A stretch of DNA of 64,000 nucleotides from the NCBI GenBank assembly GCA_012845835.1, contig JABAKD010000029.1:5172000-5235999 (forward strand), written 5' to 3'. The position numbers were made by a program, and so were the translations under genes. Positions within the stretch are counted from its first letter, which is position 1. Each line of letters opens with the position of its first letter. Below the pieces are notes generated by a model. It had not been told where the DNA came from. It was given only the letters and a program-made list of their open reading frames with translations, and did no database searches. This DNA comes from Undaria pinnatifida. Taxonomy: Eukaryota > Sar > Phaeophyceae > Laminariales > Alariaceae. Shown piece by piece: positions 23,134-34,224 of the stretch.

Positions 23134-23187
23134 TAACGCTAACCTTAACCCTAACCCAAACCCTAACCCTAACCCTAATCCTAACCA
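23125..23187 (-). repeat. Interstitial telomere-like tract (TTAGGG)n
   Basis: About ten units of CCCTAA on the plus strand, with variants CGCTAA, CCTTAA, CCCAAA and CCTAAT, between 23125 and 23187. The TTAGGG unit fits the telomere repeat of brown algae and many other eukaryotes. It lies between a family B copy and a family A copy. Confidence 0.9.
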
Positions 23188-23261
23188 CTACGTGGCATTG
23201 GCATGCTCCTGTGTGACACCTATTGTCTAGGCATGGCCACAACAAACAATACTATATCATA

Positions 23262-24140
23262 AAAATTAAAATACACTCCAGCTGTGAGATCGAAGATTTC
23301 GTCGAAACTCATCTTTGCAAGCTGTGCGTGATACTCCGATCGCGCGCATTACGACTGTGTGTCCTCATTAAGGATATAGGTCGGCGACTCCCCTTACAGC
23401 TACAGTGTAGCTATCAGGGTCAACAGGATGATTTTTGTCAGTCTGTGCGCGGAAACTATAGAACCCGTTTCTGAGGGGGACAAAATCTGACAGCTGTGAA
23501 GGGAAAGGGGGGGCCTGGTTGTGATCAAAAGCGAGCGGGTTTGGAGGGGGGCGGGGGGGGGGGGGGGGGGGGGGAAGGGGCAATTTGTGCATGTAAGCTA
23601 TAAATCCTTTCGAGGGGATAAATCTGACGGTTTTGGCACCAGTATATTATTGGGGGCGGGGGGGGGGGGGGCAGCTCAAAATGTGCCTGGAAACTATACA
23701 TAATTTCGAGGGGATAAATGTGCCATTTTTGGAAATAATACATCAGTTGATCATGTATATCCTGGGGTAAGTCGTACAATCGGTGAGTAAAGAGAGGGTG
23801 GAGTGTTCGAGGGGGTGGGGTTGGGATGGGTTGGGGGGGAGGGTGGGGGGTGGGGACGGGGGGGGGGGGGGGCGGGGGGGGGGGGGGGGGGGGGAAGGGC
23901 TTTAGGTGAGGGGTTTGTTATACGTGTGGTGCTAGGTCTAGGCGAAGGTGCGGGTGATGGGGAAAAAGGGGGCGTTCGAGGCGGGGGGGGGGGGGAAACA
24001 GCGGCATGGATGGCTCTCGAAAGATAATGAGGTGATATCTTGTGCGTGAAGTGTTTATTAATGTGGCGGATTTTGATATTTGGTGGGGCGTTTGAGTAAG
24101 GGAGAGCAAGAGGGAGGGGGGGGATTTTTAGGAGGTTTAG
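23262..24140 (-). repeat. Family A modular repeat, G-tract rich copy
   Basis: Begins with the conserved right end reversed (AATTAAAATACACTCCAGC at 23264), then CTGTGCGTGATACTCCGATC. A run of modules follows, separated by G tracts (23545-23575, 23650-23672, 23850-23895, 23980-23995). The module with GAGGGGATAAATCTGACGG occurs at 23615 and in a related form at 23710. The left part with ATGGATGGCTCTCGAAAG and GTGGGGCGTTTGAGTAA completes it. The element is truncated at the left end relative to the copies at 1.8 and 57.4 kb. Confidence 0.85.
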
Positions 24141-24400
24141 GTCACAAATAATATTCAAATACACTTCGGCTGTGAGATCAAAGATATGTAGCAGCTTGTT
24201 ATACGCGTGGTGCTAGGTCTAGGCGATCGTGCAGGTGGTCGGGAAAGAGGGGGCATTGGAGGTGGGGGGGGGGGGGGGGGAAACACAGCGGCATGGATGG
24301 CTCTCGAAAGATAATGAGGTGATATCCTGTGCGTGAAGTGTTTATTAATGTGGCGGATTTTGTTATTTGGTGGGGCGTTTGAGTAAAGGAGAGTACTATG
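24141..24400 (-). repeat. Family A, internally deleted tandem copy
   Basis: Immediately follows the previous copy in the same orientation. Only the first 40 bp of the right end (ACACTTCGGCTGTGAGATCA) remain. These are joined directly to the GTTATACGCGTGGTGCTAGG module and the left part, which nearly duplicates 23910-24110. All the middle modules are missing. Confidence 0.8.
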
Positions 24401-25344
24401 CGGTGGGCAACACTCTGGTGCTTCCCCACTGAGGCAATCAAACCACAAAACACAAGGCACGGACACTGGTTGCGCTGGATGTAGATGGGTGAATTGGTCA
24501 GTCTAGGCGTATCGATGTCCCGTGCAGAACACGCACTAGCTGCTGTGCATCCACAATACACCTGGTGCCTGCTTCATTTTTCTCGGACCTAGGTAAGTAC
24601 ATTCTAATCCATGACGATTGACTATGCACGTGGAAGAATAGAATCACACTACTCCAAAATGGTTAGTGCATATGCTCCGTTTACCCCGTCATATAAGCGA
24701 GCATGCGTGAATACATAGCACACCCGACGATAAAACGTGCACGGACTACTATCTCCTTTCTGTTACCGTGGACAGCAGATGCAGTGTCCGGTGAGGGTAC
24801 CATCACTGCTGTCGCTCCCCCTCAATGATGAACCTGATAGACCAAAACGTCACCAGACTGGTCGTCTGATACAGCAAGGTTTCCCAGACTCGTGCATTTT
24901 ATATGTCACATGCATAATATTTGAAGAAAACGTCTGAAAAAGAATAAGAACATGAAAACGAAGCAAAACAAACTATTACAAACGAGGCGGCCGATCGAGT
25001 CGCCCGCTATGCGCCTCCCTTCTCGATCGTATGGGATCGACCCTAGGATTTGATCAACAGCAGCCAAGGCAGTTGCTCTCATACCATGCCAGGCTCCAGG
25101 TCTGTTTTCCTATCTCGAATATGCCTCGGTTCTCACCAGGGTGACAACCGCAACGTAAAAGGACACGCCGGCCATAGACACCGATTTTTCCACGCATATT
25201 AGATTCGCATAATATGATGAAACGGGTGCCAGTGTTACCCCATTTTTATTAGAAGTCCAAATCAAAGTCCGTCCAGAAGAATGCTGTACATATCGTAGCC
25301 ATTATAGCCTTCCCTGCTGCGTAAAATATTACTGTTCCCAGGGT
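24401..25344. other. No gene seen
   Basis: Mixed-composition sequence without a credible frame. TCACCAGGGTGACAAC near 25135 may be a stray unit of the tandem repeat that follows. Confidence 0.4.
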
Positions 25345-25500
25345 CCAGGCTCCACCAGGGTGTCCCCTGGTTCTATCTCCCTAGTCATCACCAGGGTGTC
25401 CCCTGGTTCGATCCCCCTGGGTCATCCCCATGGTGTGCCCTGGTTCTATCTCACTGAGTCGTCACCAGGGTGTCCCCTGGTTCGGTCGCCTTGGGTACAG
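25345..25500 (+). repeat. Four tandem 36-38-bp units with internal hairpin
   Basis: Units begin near 25351, 25386, 25422 and 25460. Each holds CACCAGGGTGTCCCCTGG (third unit CCCATGGTGTGCCCTGG) followed by TTC(T/G)ATC and CCCTGGGTC-like sequence. CCAGGG and CCCTGG form a 6-bp stem with a small loop in every unit. The array directly abuts the family B copy at 25505. Confidence 0.9.
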
Positions 25501-25504
25501 CATG

Positions 25505-26024
25505 TTACAGCAGCATGGTGCTCTGTGGCAGCTATCTAGAACGGTTTCACCTTGATGCTGCCGAGCAGTCGTACGTAGAGCCCAAGGAGTGGGTTGCAGA
25601 CACGCAACGGTCCAGAAGACCTCTAATGACACTAGTGTTAACATTGCGAGAACGGTTACACACGGTTTAAGGGGCAGGTCGGTTGCGAGTGGGAAACGAG
25701 CAGCGTACACGTGTGATGGCACAGTGATAGGACACACCGGGTGGTTCGGACCGGTGGTATGACTTTGATTTTTTTTCCTCATGATCGGAGTAACAACTCC
25801 GAGGCCGTGTCGGTGAGATATCTCGAATGGGGTTTCCCACGTTTTCCCCGAGGGATTCTTTTGCCGGGGACATCCTTCATTTTCCTACATTGTGTTGTTG
25901 ATGGCAAATCCGACGGCATAATCTCCAAGTTTCACGATGCACTCTCCTCGTAATACTGGTCCGGTCAGCTATCACGCATCTCAGAATAAACCGGGCGCCT
26001 CAAGTGCCCTGACGTTCGTAGCGC
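25505..26024 (+). repeat. Dispersed repeat family B, copy 2
   Basis: End-to-end match to 19538-20055 (see that entry for shared blocks). It ends with CCGGGCGCCTCAAGTGCCCT and GTTCGTAGCGCT, about 40 bp before the 5' LTR of the copia element. Confidence 0.85.
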
Positions 26025-26066
26025 TCCAACAAATTTTCGTCGGGAGGTTCGTGATATGGTGTCGGC

Positions 26067-26510
26067 TGTTGAGAGTATGAACCTTGGATTCAAATCTTTG
26101 TTAATGTGCAGTCTACTCGAGCAGTCTATTAGCACGAATATGATATGCAGTTGAATCCTACGTTGAATTTTACGTTGAATCTCCGGTGGAACTTACATAT
26201 ACAGACGCATATTATTTGAGTATGTTAATGTTGTCTCGTTGTCCCGGTAGTCTGCCGGACTACGGGCATTGTTCCATGATGATCAAGTGGTGATGCAACC
26301 CGCCATGACCACTCTCCCTTCTCTCCCTCCTCTCCTTTCTCTCCTTTTTCTCCTTCCCGTTCCTCTCTCGTTGGCCTCAAAAGCCCTTTCCAAACCATCC
26401 CTTTTCTTTCTTATCATAAGTATTCTTAACAGACACTTCGGGGCCATCTCTGCATCTCTTCGCATAGAAGACGGAGCCTCCACACACCAGTGATGTTCAC
26501 GGGCTTTTCA
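26067..26510 (+). repeat. 5' LTR of copia element
   Basis: Aligned with 30571-30999 throughout. Shared blocks include GAACCTTGGATTCAAATCT, three copies of a GTTGAATCTTACG-type unit, GATGATCAAGTGGTGATG, a CT-rich stretch, and ACAGACACTTCGG followed by CATCTCTTCGCATAGAAG. It ends GGGCTTTTCA. Divergence from the partner LTR is obvious by eye, so insertion is old. Confidence 0.9.
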
Positions 26511-26624
26511 TAGGTTATGAGCTTCGACTTTCGACACAAACATCGATCGGCACCAAGCGACATCTCATTGAAGGTTGTCGTATCGTGCCGGGAAGTTCGA
26601 GAGGAAACCTTCAATAAGCCGGCT

Positions 26625-26665
26625 ACAGCATCAGCATCAGCATCAGCATTAGCATCAGCGACCAG
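26625..26665 (+). repeat. (GCATCA)n microsatellite
   Basis: Five to six units of a GCATCA hexamer lie within the damaged gag region of the copia element. Confidence 0.85.
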
Positions 26666-27155
26666 CGGTCAGCATCACCAACACCATAGGAGAATCCACG
26701 AAACCAGGTGATGCGGTAGATCAGTTCGTTAGCGTTCTCAACGACAAATGTTATGGGCTCAAGTTCGACGTATGAAAACGCATGGCTCAGTCCGTGATAA
26801 ATTTGCGTCATGCCGGGATCTCTGGTATTCTGGAAGGGCGTCTTTGACCCGAGCCTAACTCACTAGTCCTCGTATATCTTCCAGAAGACATAGGCCTTCA
26901 CGAGCTGTAACTCGCAACCAGGCCGCGGACGAAACGGACACTCAGTCCGGGGAAACACACCTTGCTGAACGAGAAGAGAATGTACAGCAGGACGCAGGGA
27001 GTATTCCTGTGGACACGGCGAATCTGCTAGCATCATCTTCGTAATATATTACACTCCAAGCCGCAGCATCACTTTTATGGGCCACTGATGACAACATTTC
27101 AAATTCGTAAGACATCAAGAACTGGCACCCCGACAACGGTTTTCTGTTCGACTTC

Positions 27156-27584
27156 TTGTTCATCAGCGCATTACAAGCTGCGGCCAGCTTTCTTCTAAAA
27201 TTCGAGTCGAAACAAGGTGAGCTTGTGAATGGGAAGGCTGCTTGGGATGGTGTGGTTACAAAGTATCAAAGTTCCACCCGCCAACGTAGACGTATAATGA
27301 AACAACAAATCAATCAGATGGCCATGACGAATGGACAAGATCCGACCGTATGTGTAAATGAAGTATACAACCTACGGTATGAACTGGTGGGCAAGGGAGA
27401 GGTATTCAACGATGACAAACTACTGGACAGAGCGCTGCAAAGACCCACGGATGAATACATGCACATAAAATACAGCGCCGAAACAGATAATTACTTCACA
27501 CTCGACCGAGCTATGGTAACAATGCGTAATATGTACGCAAATAGAGCTATGCGAAACGAGCCTTCGTCTTGCGAAGGGGCGTGA
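27156..27584 (+). pseudogene. Copia gag fragment
   Basis: 142 codons with typical copia gag (UBN2-type) features: SKQGELVNGKAAWDGVV, then STRQRRRIMKQQINQMAM, NGQDPTVCVNEVYNLRYEL, and a C-terminal TLDRAMVTMRNMYANRAM helix. The N-terminal gag part upstream is broken. The zinc knuckle after 27584 is split over frames; its end, TDRHDNSDCRSQ, is at the start of the next ORF. The start given is simply the first ATG of the open stretch. Confidence 0.85.
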
Positions 27585-27742
27585 GTCTGCTATGGTAGTC
27601 ACGTCAACACCCCCAGCAGTAGTGATCGGTTCACATGGCAAGAAGCCAGGCCGTCGGTTCCAAAATTGCTTTAAACGCAAGGGAATGATGTCGGGAAAAA
27701 CCTCCCCCAACACCTCGAAACTATTCGTGGCGAAGCCTGCAT

Positions 27743-29119
27743 ATGACCGATCGACACGACAATAGCGATTGTCGGTCTCAAATGCGGGACGACAGCATAA
27801 CCCGTCGCCCTCGTCCTGTTCAACAAAATGGCCGGCAAAAAAACAACCACAGTGCTTACGCCAACACCGCCACAGCTCCAGCTTCAACAACAAGAATGGA
27901 AGCGTGCGTCCCAGGGACACATGCTCCATCCATTTCTGCAGCTGCGGCTACAACAGCTACTTCTACGTCCTTCGCGACTCCTCCCTGTCCATTCTCACCT
28001 CCAGTTGGTATAGGTTACTTTTTCATAGCCGCACCTCCGGTCAGCATCGCCGCGCAGCCCGTCGACTTCTCCACGACTGCGGATAGCGGAGCTTCTAGCC
28101 ACTTCATCGACAATCAGCTGCTAACTAGCATCGGACTCAAAATGAACCACTGTGTACAGCTGGACCCTCCGGTAACAATCAACGTAGCGGGAAACCATCG
28201 CCTTTATGGCGTTAATCAAAGAGTATTACTCGTTGACGTGTTGGACCATATAGGCTCTAAGCACTCTGTGCAGCTTCTCGTCACAATCGTACCAGGGCTA
28301 GGCAGGCTCCTATTTTCGGGGGGATCAGCAGCTCCGAGAGGGGTCAAAATTATCATCGCCACGAATTCGTATTTGTACATGGGTGCATTTACTGCACCCC
28401 TAAGCAAAGACAGCCACTGCTCTTCTCTGCGTCATCTCGAAATTAACACTGGTGCCTCAAGCCGAACACCTGAGACAGCGTTTCCGACCATTTCTGGTAG
28501 CAACTCCAAACCGAAAACCGTCCCCGCTGTTCTCATTTCAACTGCTACTGCAGCTGCTCCCCTGCCTACACCCGTTCCAGCAAACATCGGGCGTAAGAGG
28601 TTGGGTAATCCCAATGGGCAGGTGATTCCTAAGGTGAATAGTATCCCAAAGTGTGTGGTAAAACTTTTAGACACTTTATCGGCGTGTGATACATGCAAGA
28701 TCAATGTGAGCACTCAACATAAACACCGTAAGACATCCCGGCTTAACCTTTCCAGCGAACGTATAAAACTTGTGAGTACTAACCTGCTAGGATACACCAT
28801 CATGGCAAAATATACCGACCATTACAGCAAGATAAAAGCAGCCTCCTTCATCGAAGAGCCGCCTCCCGTTCTACCAACAGCAGACTCTGCCACTTCTCAA
28901 GTAAGAGCGCGTCAGCTGGCCCTACAATGCCAACGTTCTCCGAAACAGCAGCCCGAGACCGTTTCCCAGTACACCAGGGGTTTCGTAATGAACAAAATAT
29001 ACCGTCCGGTCTCTGGTTCGGTACCCAACACCTACGCGCAACCTATGGCCTCACCACAAGCGGAAGAATGCAAACCTTCAGCGACCTCTTCTCGAAGATC
29101 AACGACTTCAGCACGGTAA
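27743..29119 (+). pseudogene. Copia pol fragment: protease and GAG-pre-integrase
   Basis: A 458-codon frame. Residues about 1-12 are the end of the gag zinc-knuckle region. The aspartic protease active site DSGASSHFID is near residue 113. TIVPGLGRLLFS marks the protease end near residue 185. From about residue 290, GNPNGQVIPKVNSIP and LSACDTCKINVSTQHKH form the GAG-pre-integrase zinc-binding region, and AKYTDHYSKIKA is the start of the integrase core. The D-D-E core is then lost, and the frame jumps to a pre-RT segment (TYAQPMASPQAEECK) and stops. No reverse transcriptase remains. The frame differs from that of gag. Confidence 0.85.
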
Positions 29120-30570
29120 ACTCCTTCAAAGCTCCAACACCTTGAATTAACATCTACAGCTCCAGCTCGCAAGACCAATTTTAACCTTGGCGACTTCCTT
29201 GTAAATGATCTCAGGCAACCGCAATGATCGAAAAAAAGCATTGCTTTATGGAGTTCGATACAAGATTGCGGCGTTTCTTCAAAAGGAATTTTTTTGTCTG
29301 TTTCTGATTCTGCCGTGTTCTACCGGACTTTTCAATCACCGACAAACCGCGATATACCGAGGACGCAGAAGCGCAATACGCACAACCAAATCAGCAATGT
29401 ACCGACAAAACCAGTGGCTTATTAAATTCAGCTACAAGACTGCAATGGACCGGGGAAGAACAAGGCCCACGTACACATCGCATCACAACAATTTTCCTTC
29501 TTTGTGTCTAAGCTCTTCTTTGGCATTTTAAGCTTGGACCGGTGACTCGGTCGCTGATCATTTTGACGTTCTCCTCGCAAGTCGTATGTACAGCGACAGA
29601 TCCAAGCGGCTGTCAAGTATCTCGTACGTATCTCAACCCCATAGAATAAGATAACATATCGACGAGACTTGACTGTGTTCCAAACCAGCGGGAAAGTTTA
29701 CCGCAGCTGTAATACTTCGCACGTATGCTTATAACGGTAATATGTTCCGGCCAGATGTACTTGTAGGTAGAGTTGAAATTTGATACTTGAGTTAACAATA
29801 TTATTTAGTTACAACTGCTCGCCAGTTACGTATACGTAAAGGCGGAACTATGGGTTGCATGAACGTGAGTCAACGATCGTGCAGCAATAGGCTATGTTCA
29901 AACAAAAATGCGTACAAGTATATATTCCAGCATTGAGGAGTAAAGGCTCACAAAGATTGTCTATCTCATGCTGTTCAGTATCAGAGAGTTTATCGTTTTA
30001 TGCATATATCCTAGGATCATGTTAAAGTAACGCATTCAACGTACAGCAGTGACCTTTGTCCCTTTGTTTGTTTATTTTTTTCGGAACATAGCTCGATGAT
30101 GGACTATGAATTCACCCAACACAATCTATTACAGTACTATGAGTACACGTAGCTCTATCTGTTTCTTAGTTTTAAAGTACGGAAACACGTAAGTACATAA
30201 AACCAAAACTGAAAAATGAGAATATTATCTTTTGTCGTAAGGGACACTTGTCGAAAATTCGCTTTATTTGTCTAGTATCATTTATCTTTTTGGTATAATT
30301 CAGGAAACGTGTCCAAAGACCGGTAGATGTTCATTTGCGTTTTATGTTCTGCGGTATTTAACGCTGGTAATTACCCCAGGCGTGGTTTTTATACGTATCT
30401 TTCCTTGTAAGGTTATATTATTTGTGAACGTGTGAATAATATGAATACATCCGTATTGCCGCGGTTGATACACCGGATTGAATGTGTGACCCATTTGTTT
30501 TTGATTGTTTCCAATTTTGTTTCTTAGGTATGAGGCTTCTCCAGCAATATGACTTTGCATTATGGGGGCG

Positions 30571-30999
30571 TGTTGAGACTATGAACCTTGGATTCAAATC
30601 TACGTTGATGCGCAGAGGCTGGTCCCACGAATAAGATATGCAGTTGAATCTTGCGTTGAATCTTACGTTGAATCTCCAGTAGAACTTAGATGCAAACGTA
30701 AATATGAGTATGTCAAGGTTATCTCGTTGTCCCGTTTTTCTATCGGACCACGGGCAATGTTCCGTGATGATCAAGTGGTGATGTAACCCACCATCATCAC
30801 TCTCCTTCTCTCCCTTCTCTCTCCTCTCTCCATTTTCTCCTTCCTGTTCCTCTCTCTTTGGCTTCAAGCACCCTTTCGAAACTATCCCCTTTCTTTCTTA
30901 TCACAAGTGATCTTAACAGACACTTCGGTGCCACCTCTGCATCTCTTCGCATAGAAGGCAGAGCCTGCACACAACCATTGTGTTCACGGGCATTTCGCC
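30571..30999 (+). repeat. 3' LTR of copia element
   Basis: Partner of 26067-26510, starting TGTTGAGACTATGAACC and ending near GGGCATTTCGCC. Its last third (ACACTTCGGTGCCACCTCTG) is also related to the LTRs of the element at 47.3-50 kb, so the two belong to related families. Confidence 0.9.
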
Positions 31000-31004
31000 T
31001 CGGC

Positions 31005-32136
31005 AAATGCTAGGAGCGAGTGCGTTTGGTGTTTGGGCTAGACGTGGTGTTGGAGGTGTTTTGGATGGCGTGAGCAGGCATTTTCGGGTTCTAATTCCTA
31101 CGTTGTATCATGGTTAGAACGCGGCCGTACATCTCGCTGGATGCGATGTGGAGGCCGCTCTTCAACATCGTACTTTATACGACAACTGCTGACAACGGCG
31201 AAAAAAACTGTCTTCTTGTTCCTTCGACGGAAGCGCGACTATCCGCCGCGTAGACACCCCGCCCCCCCCGGTCATGGGCGCGGCCAGGGCTGAGTGCCGT
31301 CCCAGTCGCTTTGGTGGCGGTAAGGATCGAGCCGAAATCCCATTGTCATGCTGATCAATGATCCCACTGACGCCTGGGTTGGCCATAAATCCCACTGCTG
31401 GCCACTGGAAGCACTTCATCATGCGGAGGTTTTTCCGTTAACGCCTCGTTTACGACCGATGATCCCCCCCTATGGAACGGCCTTTTTTAACCCTCCACCC
31501 GCTTCACTGCTCTCTGAGATTACCGGGCCTTTACCTCAGCTGTAAGGAAGACATCCACGTCTTAAAACATTGTAGTCATTCATTTTTTGATGCGAGTGGC
31601 TGTTTGAATCCTAGAGTTGGCCAACTTGGTGACAATGATGCGCACCGACGTTGGCAAGTACGAATTATCTGCTGCTACCGCGACAACCAATTGTCTCGCC
31701 CAAAAAACGACAAGAAATGCGTTGCCATCGTTTAGGTCAATTACGAGGGTATCGTCAAGATCATGGGCAGAAAATCAGTCTTAACGGCAACCCATACACG
31801 TCTGATACAATCCAACTCAAAGCTCCTCCTCAATTCCCTACTAGCAAGAACGGCATCGAACTCAACTCATGTTCATGACAAAGATGAAATGCGACTCAAA
31901 GGGTTACGTGCACAGCGTCTTAGGCAAACTAAGTTTGGATATTGCAACAGCGACCGGACGTGAGAAACGGACATCGCGCTCGTCGGGAAGGTCTCTCTCA
32001 GTACTTAGTGGCGTAAACCAATGGACATCCAATTTTTCAGTCGTTGGCGGAGTTCTGCGGCAGCTGCTGATCCATTTTCCTCTACCGTACTTGAGCCACT
32101 CGAATAAGGGATTCTGCGACTCGATGACCAAATTAC
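31005..32136. other. No confident gene
   Basis: Several plus frames of 65-110 codons (for example 31869-32201, 31763-31963) and a minus frame at 31162-31422 are open but unrecognised. An 8-C run lies near 31262. Left unassigned. Confidence 0.35.
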
Positions 32137-32592
32137 TGAAGAAAAGTTTTTTCGACCAAGGCTACTGTATGAGGGTACCCCATGTTTCATTGTTGGAATA
32201 GTGTCACTCGGACAAGTGACTCTGTACCTTACTTCTGACGAAGGGACTTTATTTAGGCGATTTGATTGACGCGGCGTAGCTTACCATTCCAATACGGATT
32301 CCTATTGCAAACTAAAAATAGCAAGAAAGGTTAAGACCGCGACGGAACATGGGTTCACTCTCACAGGTTATCTCGAGCCACAAATGCAAGAAAGCCAAAC
32401 ATAACCCCTAACCTTAGCCTTCGTCTTCAGCACTGGGTAGCTAACAACTCCATTGTAGATCCATGTCACAAATAACAAAACGAAAGCTATTGACAGGAAA
32501 GGAACCGGGGGCTCACTCTAACACGTGACCACGAGCCGGTGAAAAAAAACGACCCCAAAAGCGACTCGTCTATCGTAGCTTTGGTTTACACA
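32137..32592. mobile_element. Palindrome-rich TIR element (MITE-like), copy 1
   Basis: The left part (32137-32300) aligns with 59885-60020: TTTTTTCGACC, AAGGCTACTGTA, GGGTACCCCAT, CACTCGGACAAGTGACTCTG and a CGCGGCGTAGC-type motif. Its left CCAAGGCTACTGTATGAG is matched in inverted form at the right by CTATCGTAGCTTTGG (about 32570-32584), giving imperfect terminal inverted repeats about 430 bp apart. Inside, GTCACT/AGTGAC and CACTCTAACACGTGACC form further palindromes. No transposase is encoded. Confidence 0.55.
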
Positions 32593-33164
32593 CCGCCGTC
32601 GTGATCCTCAAACACGGCCATACAAAGGAGGTGTCTCAAACCTTGTCCCTAACCAAGGACATCGACTGGCCCAGATAGGGGCTTGCTTCCAGGCCATACC
32701 CCCGACATGTCTCGAGGGAGTCCTAAGCTTACTCGATTGAATTAATCTAGCTTGGCACCGTCGAGGGGTTGCCGATCGCTGCGGAATTTGGCTTCAATGT
32801 CCTCCGGCTCTGCTGCCAAGAGCACAGAGGCCTTACGGCCCGTCATCAACAGACTCATAAGGTGCCGGCTGGTATCATGGTCCGTCTCGACCGGATGTCC
32901 ACCGTTTTCTACTTACGTGGTTGCACTGCGGGCGTTTGGGCGGCCCAGCATCCGCACTTCCCCGAACCTGCGACGTGCTCGGACTTATAGGCGATGCCCC
33001 AGGGGGGTCAAGGTTTTTCTGCTGATACCGGCAGTGACGCCGGCGACCAAGTAGGCGACAGCAGCGGTGACGCCAGTGGTGGTAGACGATCAACCGGCGG
33101 CGCCAGCAGTGGTGCGGTAGGTGGTGTTGCGATGTACGGCGGCGCCGCAGACGCTAGCACATAC
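32593..33164. other. No confident gene
   Basis: Overlapping frames at 32752-33054 and 32769-32990. A Gly/Ser/Asp-rich frame near 33010-33170 (DTGSDAGDQVGDSSGD) looks like a low-complexity coding remnant. Nothing was recognised. Confidence 0.3.
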
Positions 33165-33483
33165 GACATATAGCATTGCTGGAGGCGTGGAAACAGCTGC
33201 GGGAGACTCCGCCCCCCTCTTCGCTGTCCGCGATATAGCAACCAACTAGGTGTGAGGGTGCGCCCACGTCGAATGAGGTGTGTAGCAAAATACATACGCC
33301 TTTAACACCTTATCGCTATCGGGTGTGTCAAGAAACTCACCATGGACGATACGGCACGTAGCTGCTTCGATTAGACTTCTGCGCATGACTCACGCGGATG
33401 AAGCCAAGCTGAAACAATGAAAGCATTTGTTCTCCGTCACATAACCGTAAGACGTCTAAATAAATGTCATTATCTCGGGGTTC

Positions 33484-33557
33484 GGCGTGGTCACCGAGCG
33501 GTTAATACATTCCTTTTCCGAAACGATCACCCCTAGCTAAAGTCGAGACCACCTTTC
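33484..33557 (+). pseudogene. tRNA-like sequence inside family C
   Basis: GGTCACCGAGCGGTTAATAC resembles the A-box/D-arm of Ser or Leu tRNAs, and AGTCGAGACCACC about 50 nt later resembles a weak B box/T-arm. The other copy (40486-40560) keeps the A box almost exactly but has lost the B box. Most likely a tRNA-derived relic within the repeat; no cloverleaf could be drawn. Confidence 0.3.
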
Positions 33558-34224
33558 CAGGGGGAAGTGTATGAACGTATCAGGGTTAACACCTGAAAAA
33601 AACTGGGAAATCTCCACGAGGGCGGCGTCCTTGGCGTTTGCCGCGATTAAGATGCAGCTATCGACAGGGGCGTTGTGTTGTCGGGTTCCCGGGCTGTAAT
33701 ATGACAGCGAGTTTCGCGGTTATCGCGCAAAGGGAGGAACCCCCCGCTGGAGAGCTCGCAATCCGCGTGGAACGTACAGCTTGCCTCCATATCAGCTATA
33801 TACCGTTCCACCATCGACGGCAGATCCAACTTCCTCGCAGGACTGAACGGTTACAGCAGCCGCGAGGCGCTGTCGGCCAAAATTATCACATTCCCCGATA
33901 CACCAGCAGAAGAAAACAGCCCGGCGCGGTCGACGTGCACCAGCTCCGCGGCAGAGCCTTGCTCTCGAGGACATCGGTCGCGACACCTCCCATTCTTATC
34001 ACATTTGCCACTGAACACCCATCTCCGGTGAGACGAACACCCCCGTGAGGCAAGTACCGTATCTTTCGTTCCGTTGCCCTCAATATAGATTCGTTTGCTT
34101 AGTCGTGGATGCCTTTAAAGGTGTCTAATGCTAACCCAGGAACAGGGCGCCTAGCAACAAAACAATCATCTTGCCCTGGCCCCGTATTGCAGCCGTCATT
34201 ATGCGCTTCGACAAGAGGGCCGTG

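Larger units (their letters stand above)
26067..30999 (+). mobile_element. Ty1/copia LTR retrotransposon, internally deleted
   Basis: Two diverged direct repeats of about 430-440 bp (26067-26510 and 30571-30999), both starting TGTTGA, bracket gag and partial pol frames of copia type. The 5-bp sequence TCGGC precedes the left LTR (26062-26066) and lies at 31000-31004 after the right one, consistent with a target-site duplication. After the left LTR, GGTTATGAGCTTCGAC resembles the usual initiator-tRNA primer site. A short G-rich tract (TATGGGGGCG) precedes the right LTR. The integrase core, reverse transcriptase and RNase H are missing and the frames are broken, so the element is dead or at best mobilised in trans. 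Downstream of 29200 the interior is non-coding. Confidence 0.9.

Noticed and set aside
23751-24561. Proline-rich minus-strand ORFs of 103-137 codons
   Set aside because: They are translations of the G tracts of family A repeats; frames are not conserved between copies.
27420-27929. 169-codon minus-strand ORF
   Set aside because: Opposite the copia gag/pol frames, which carry clear family motifs.
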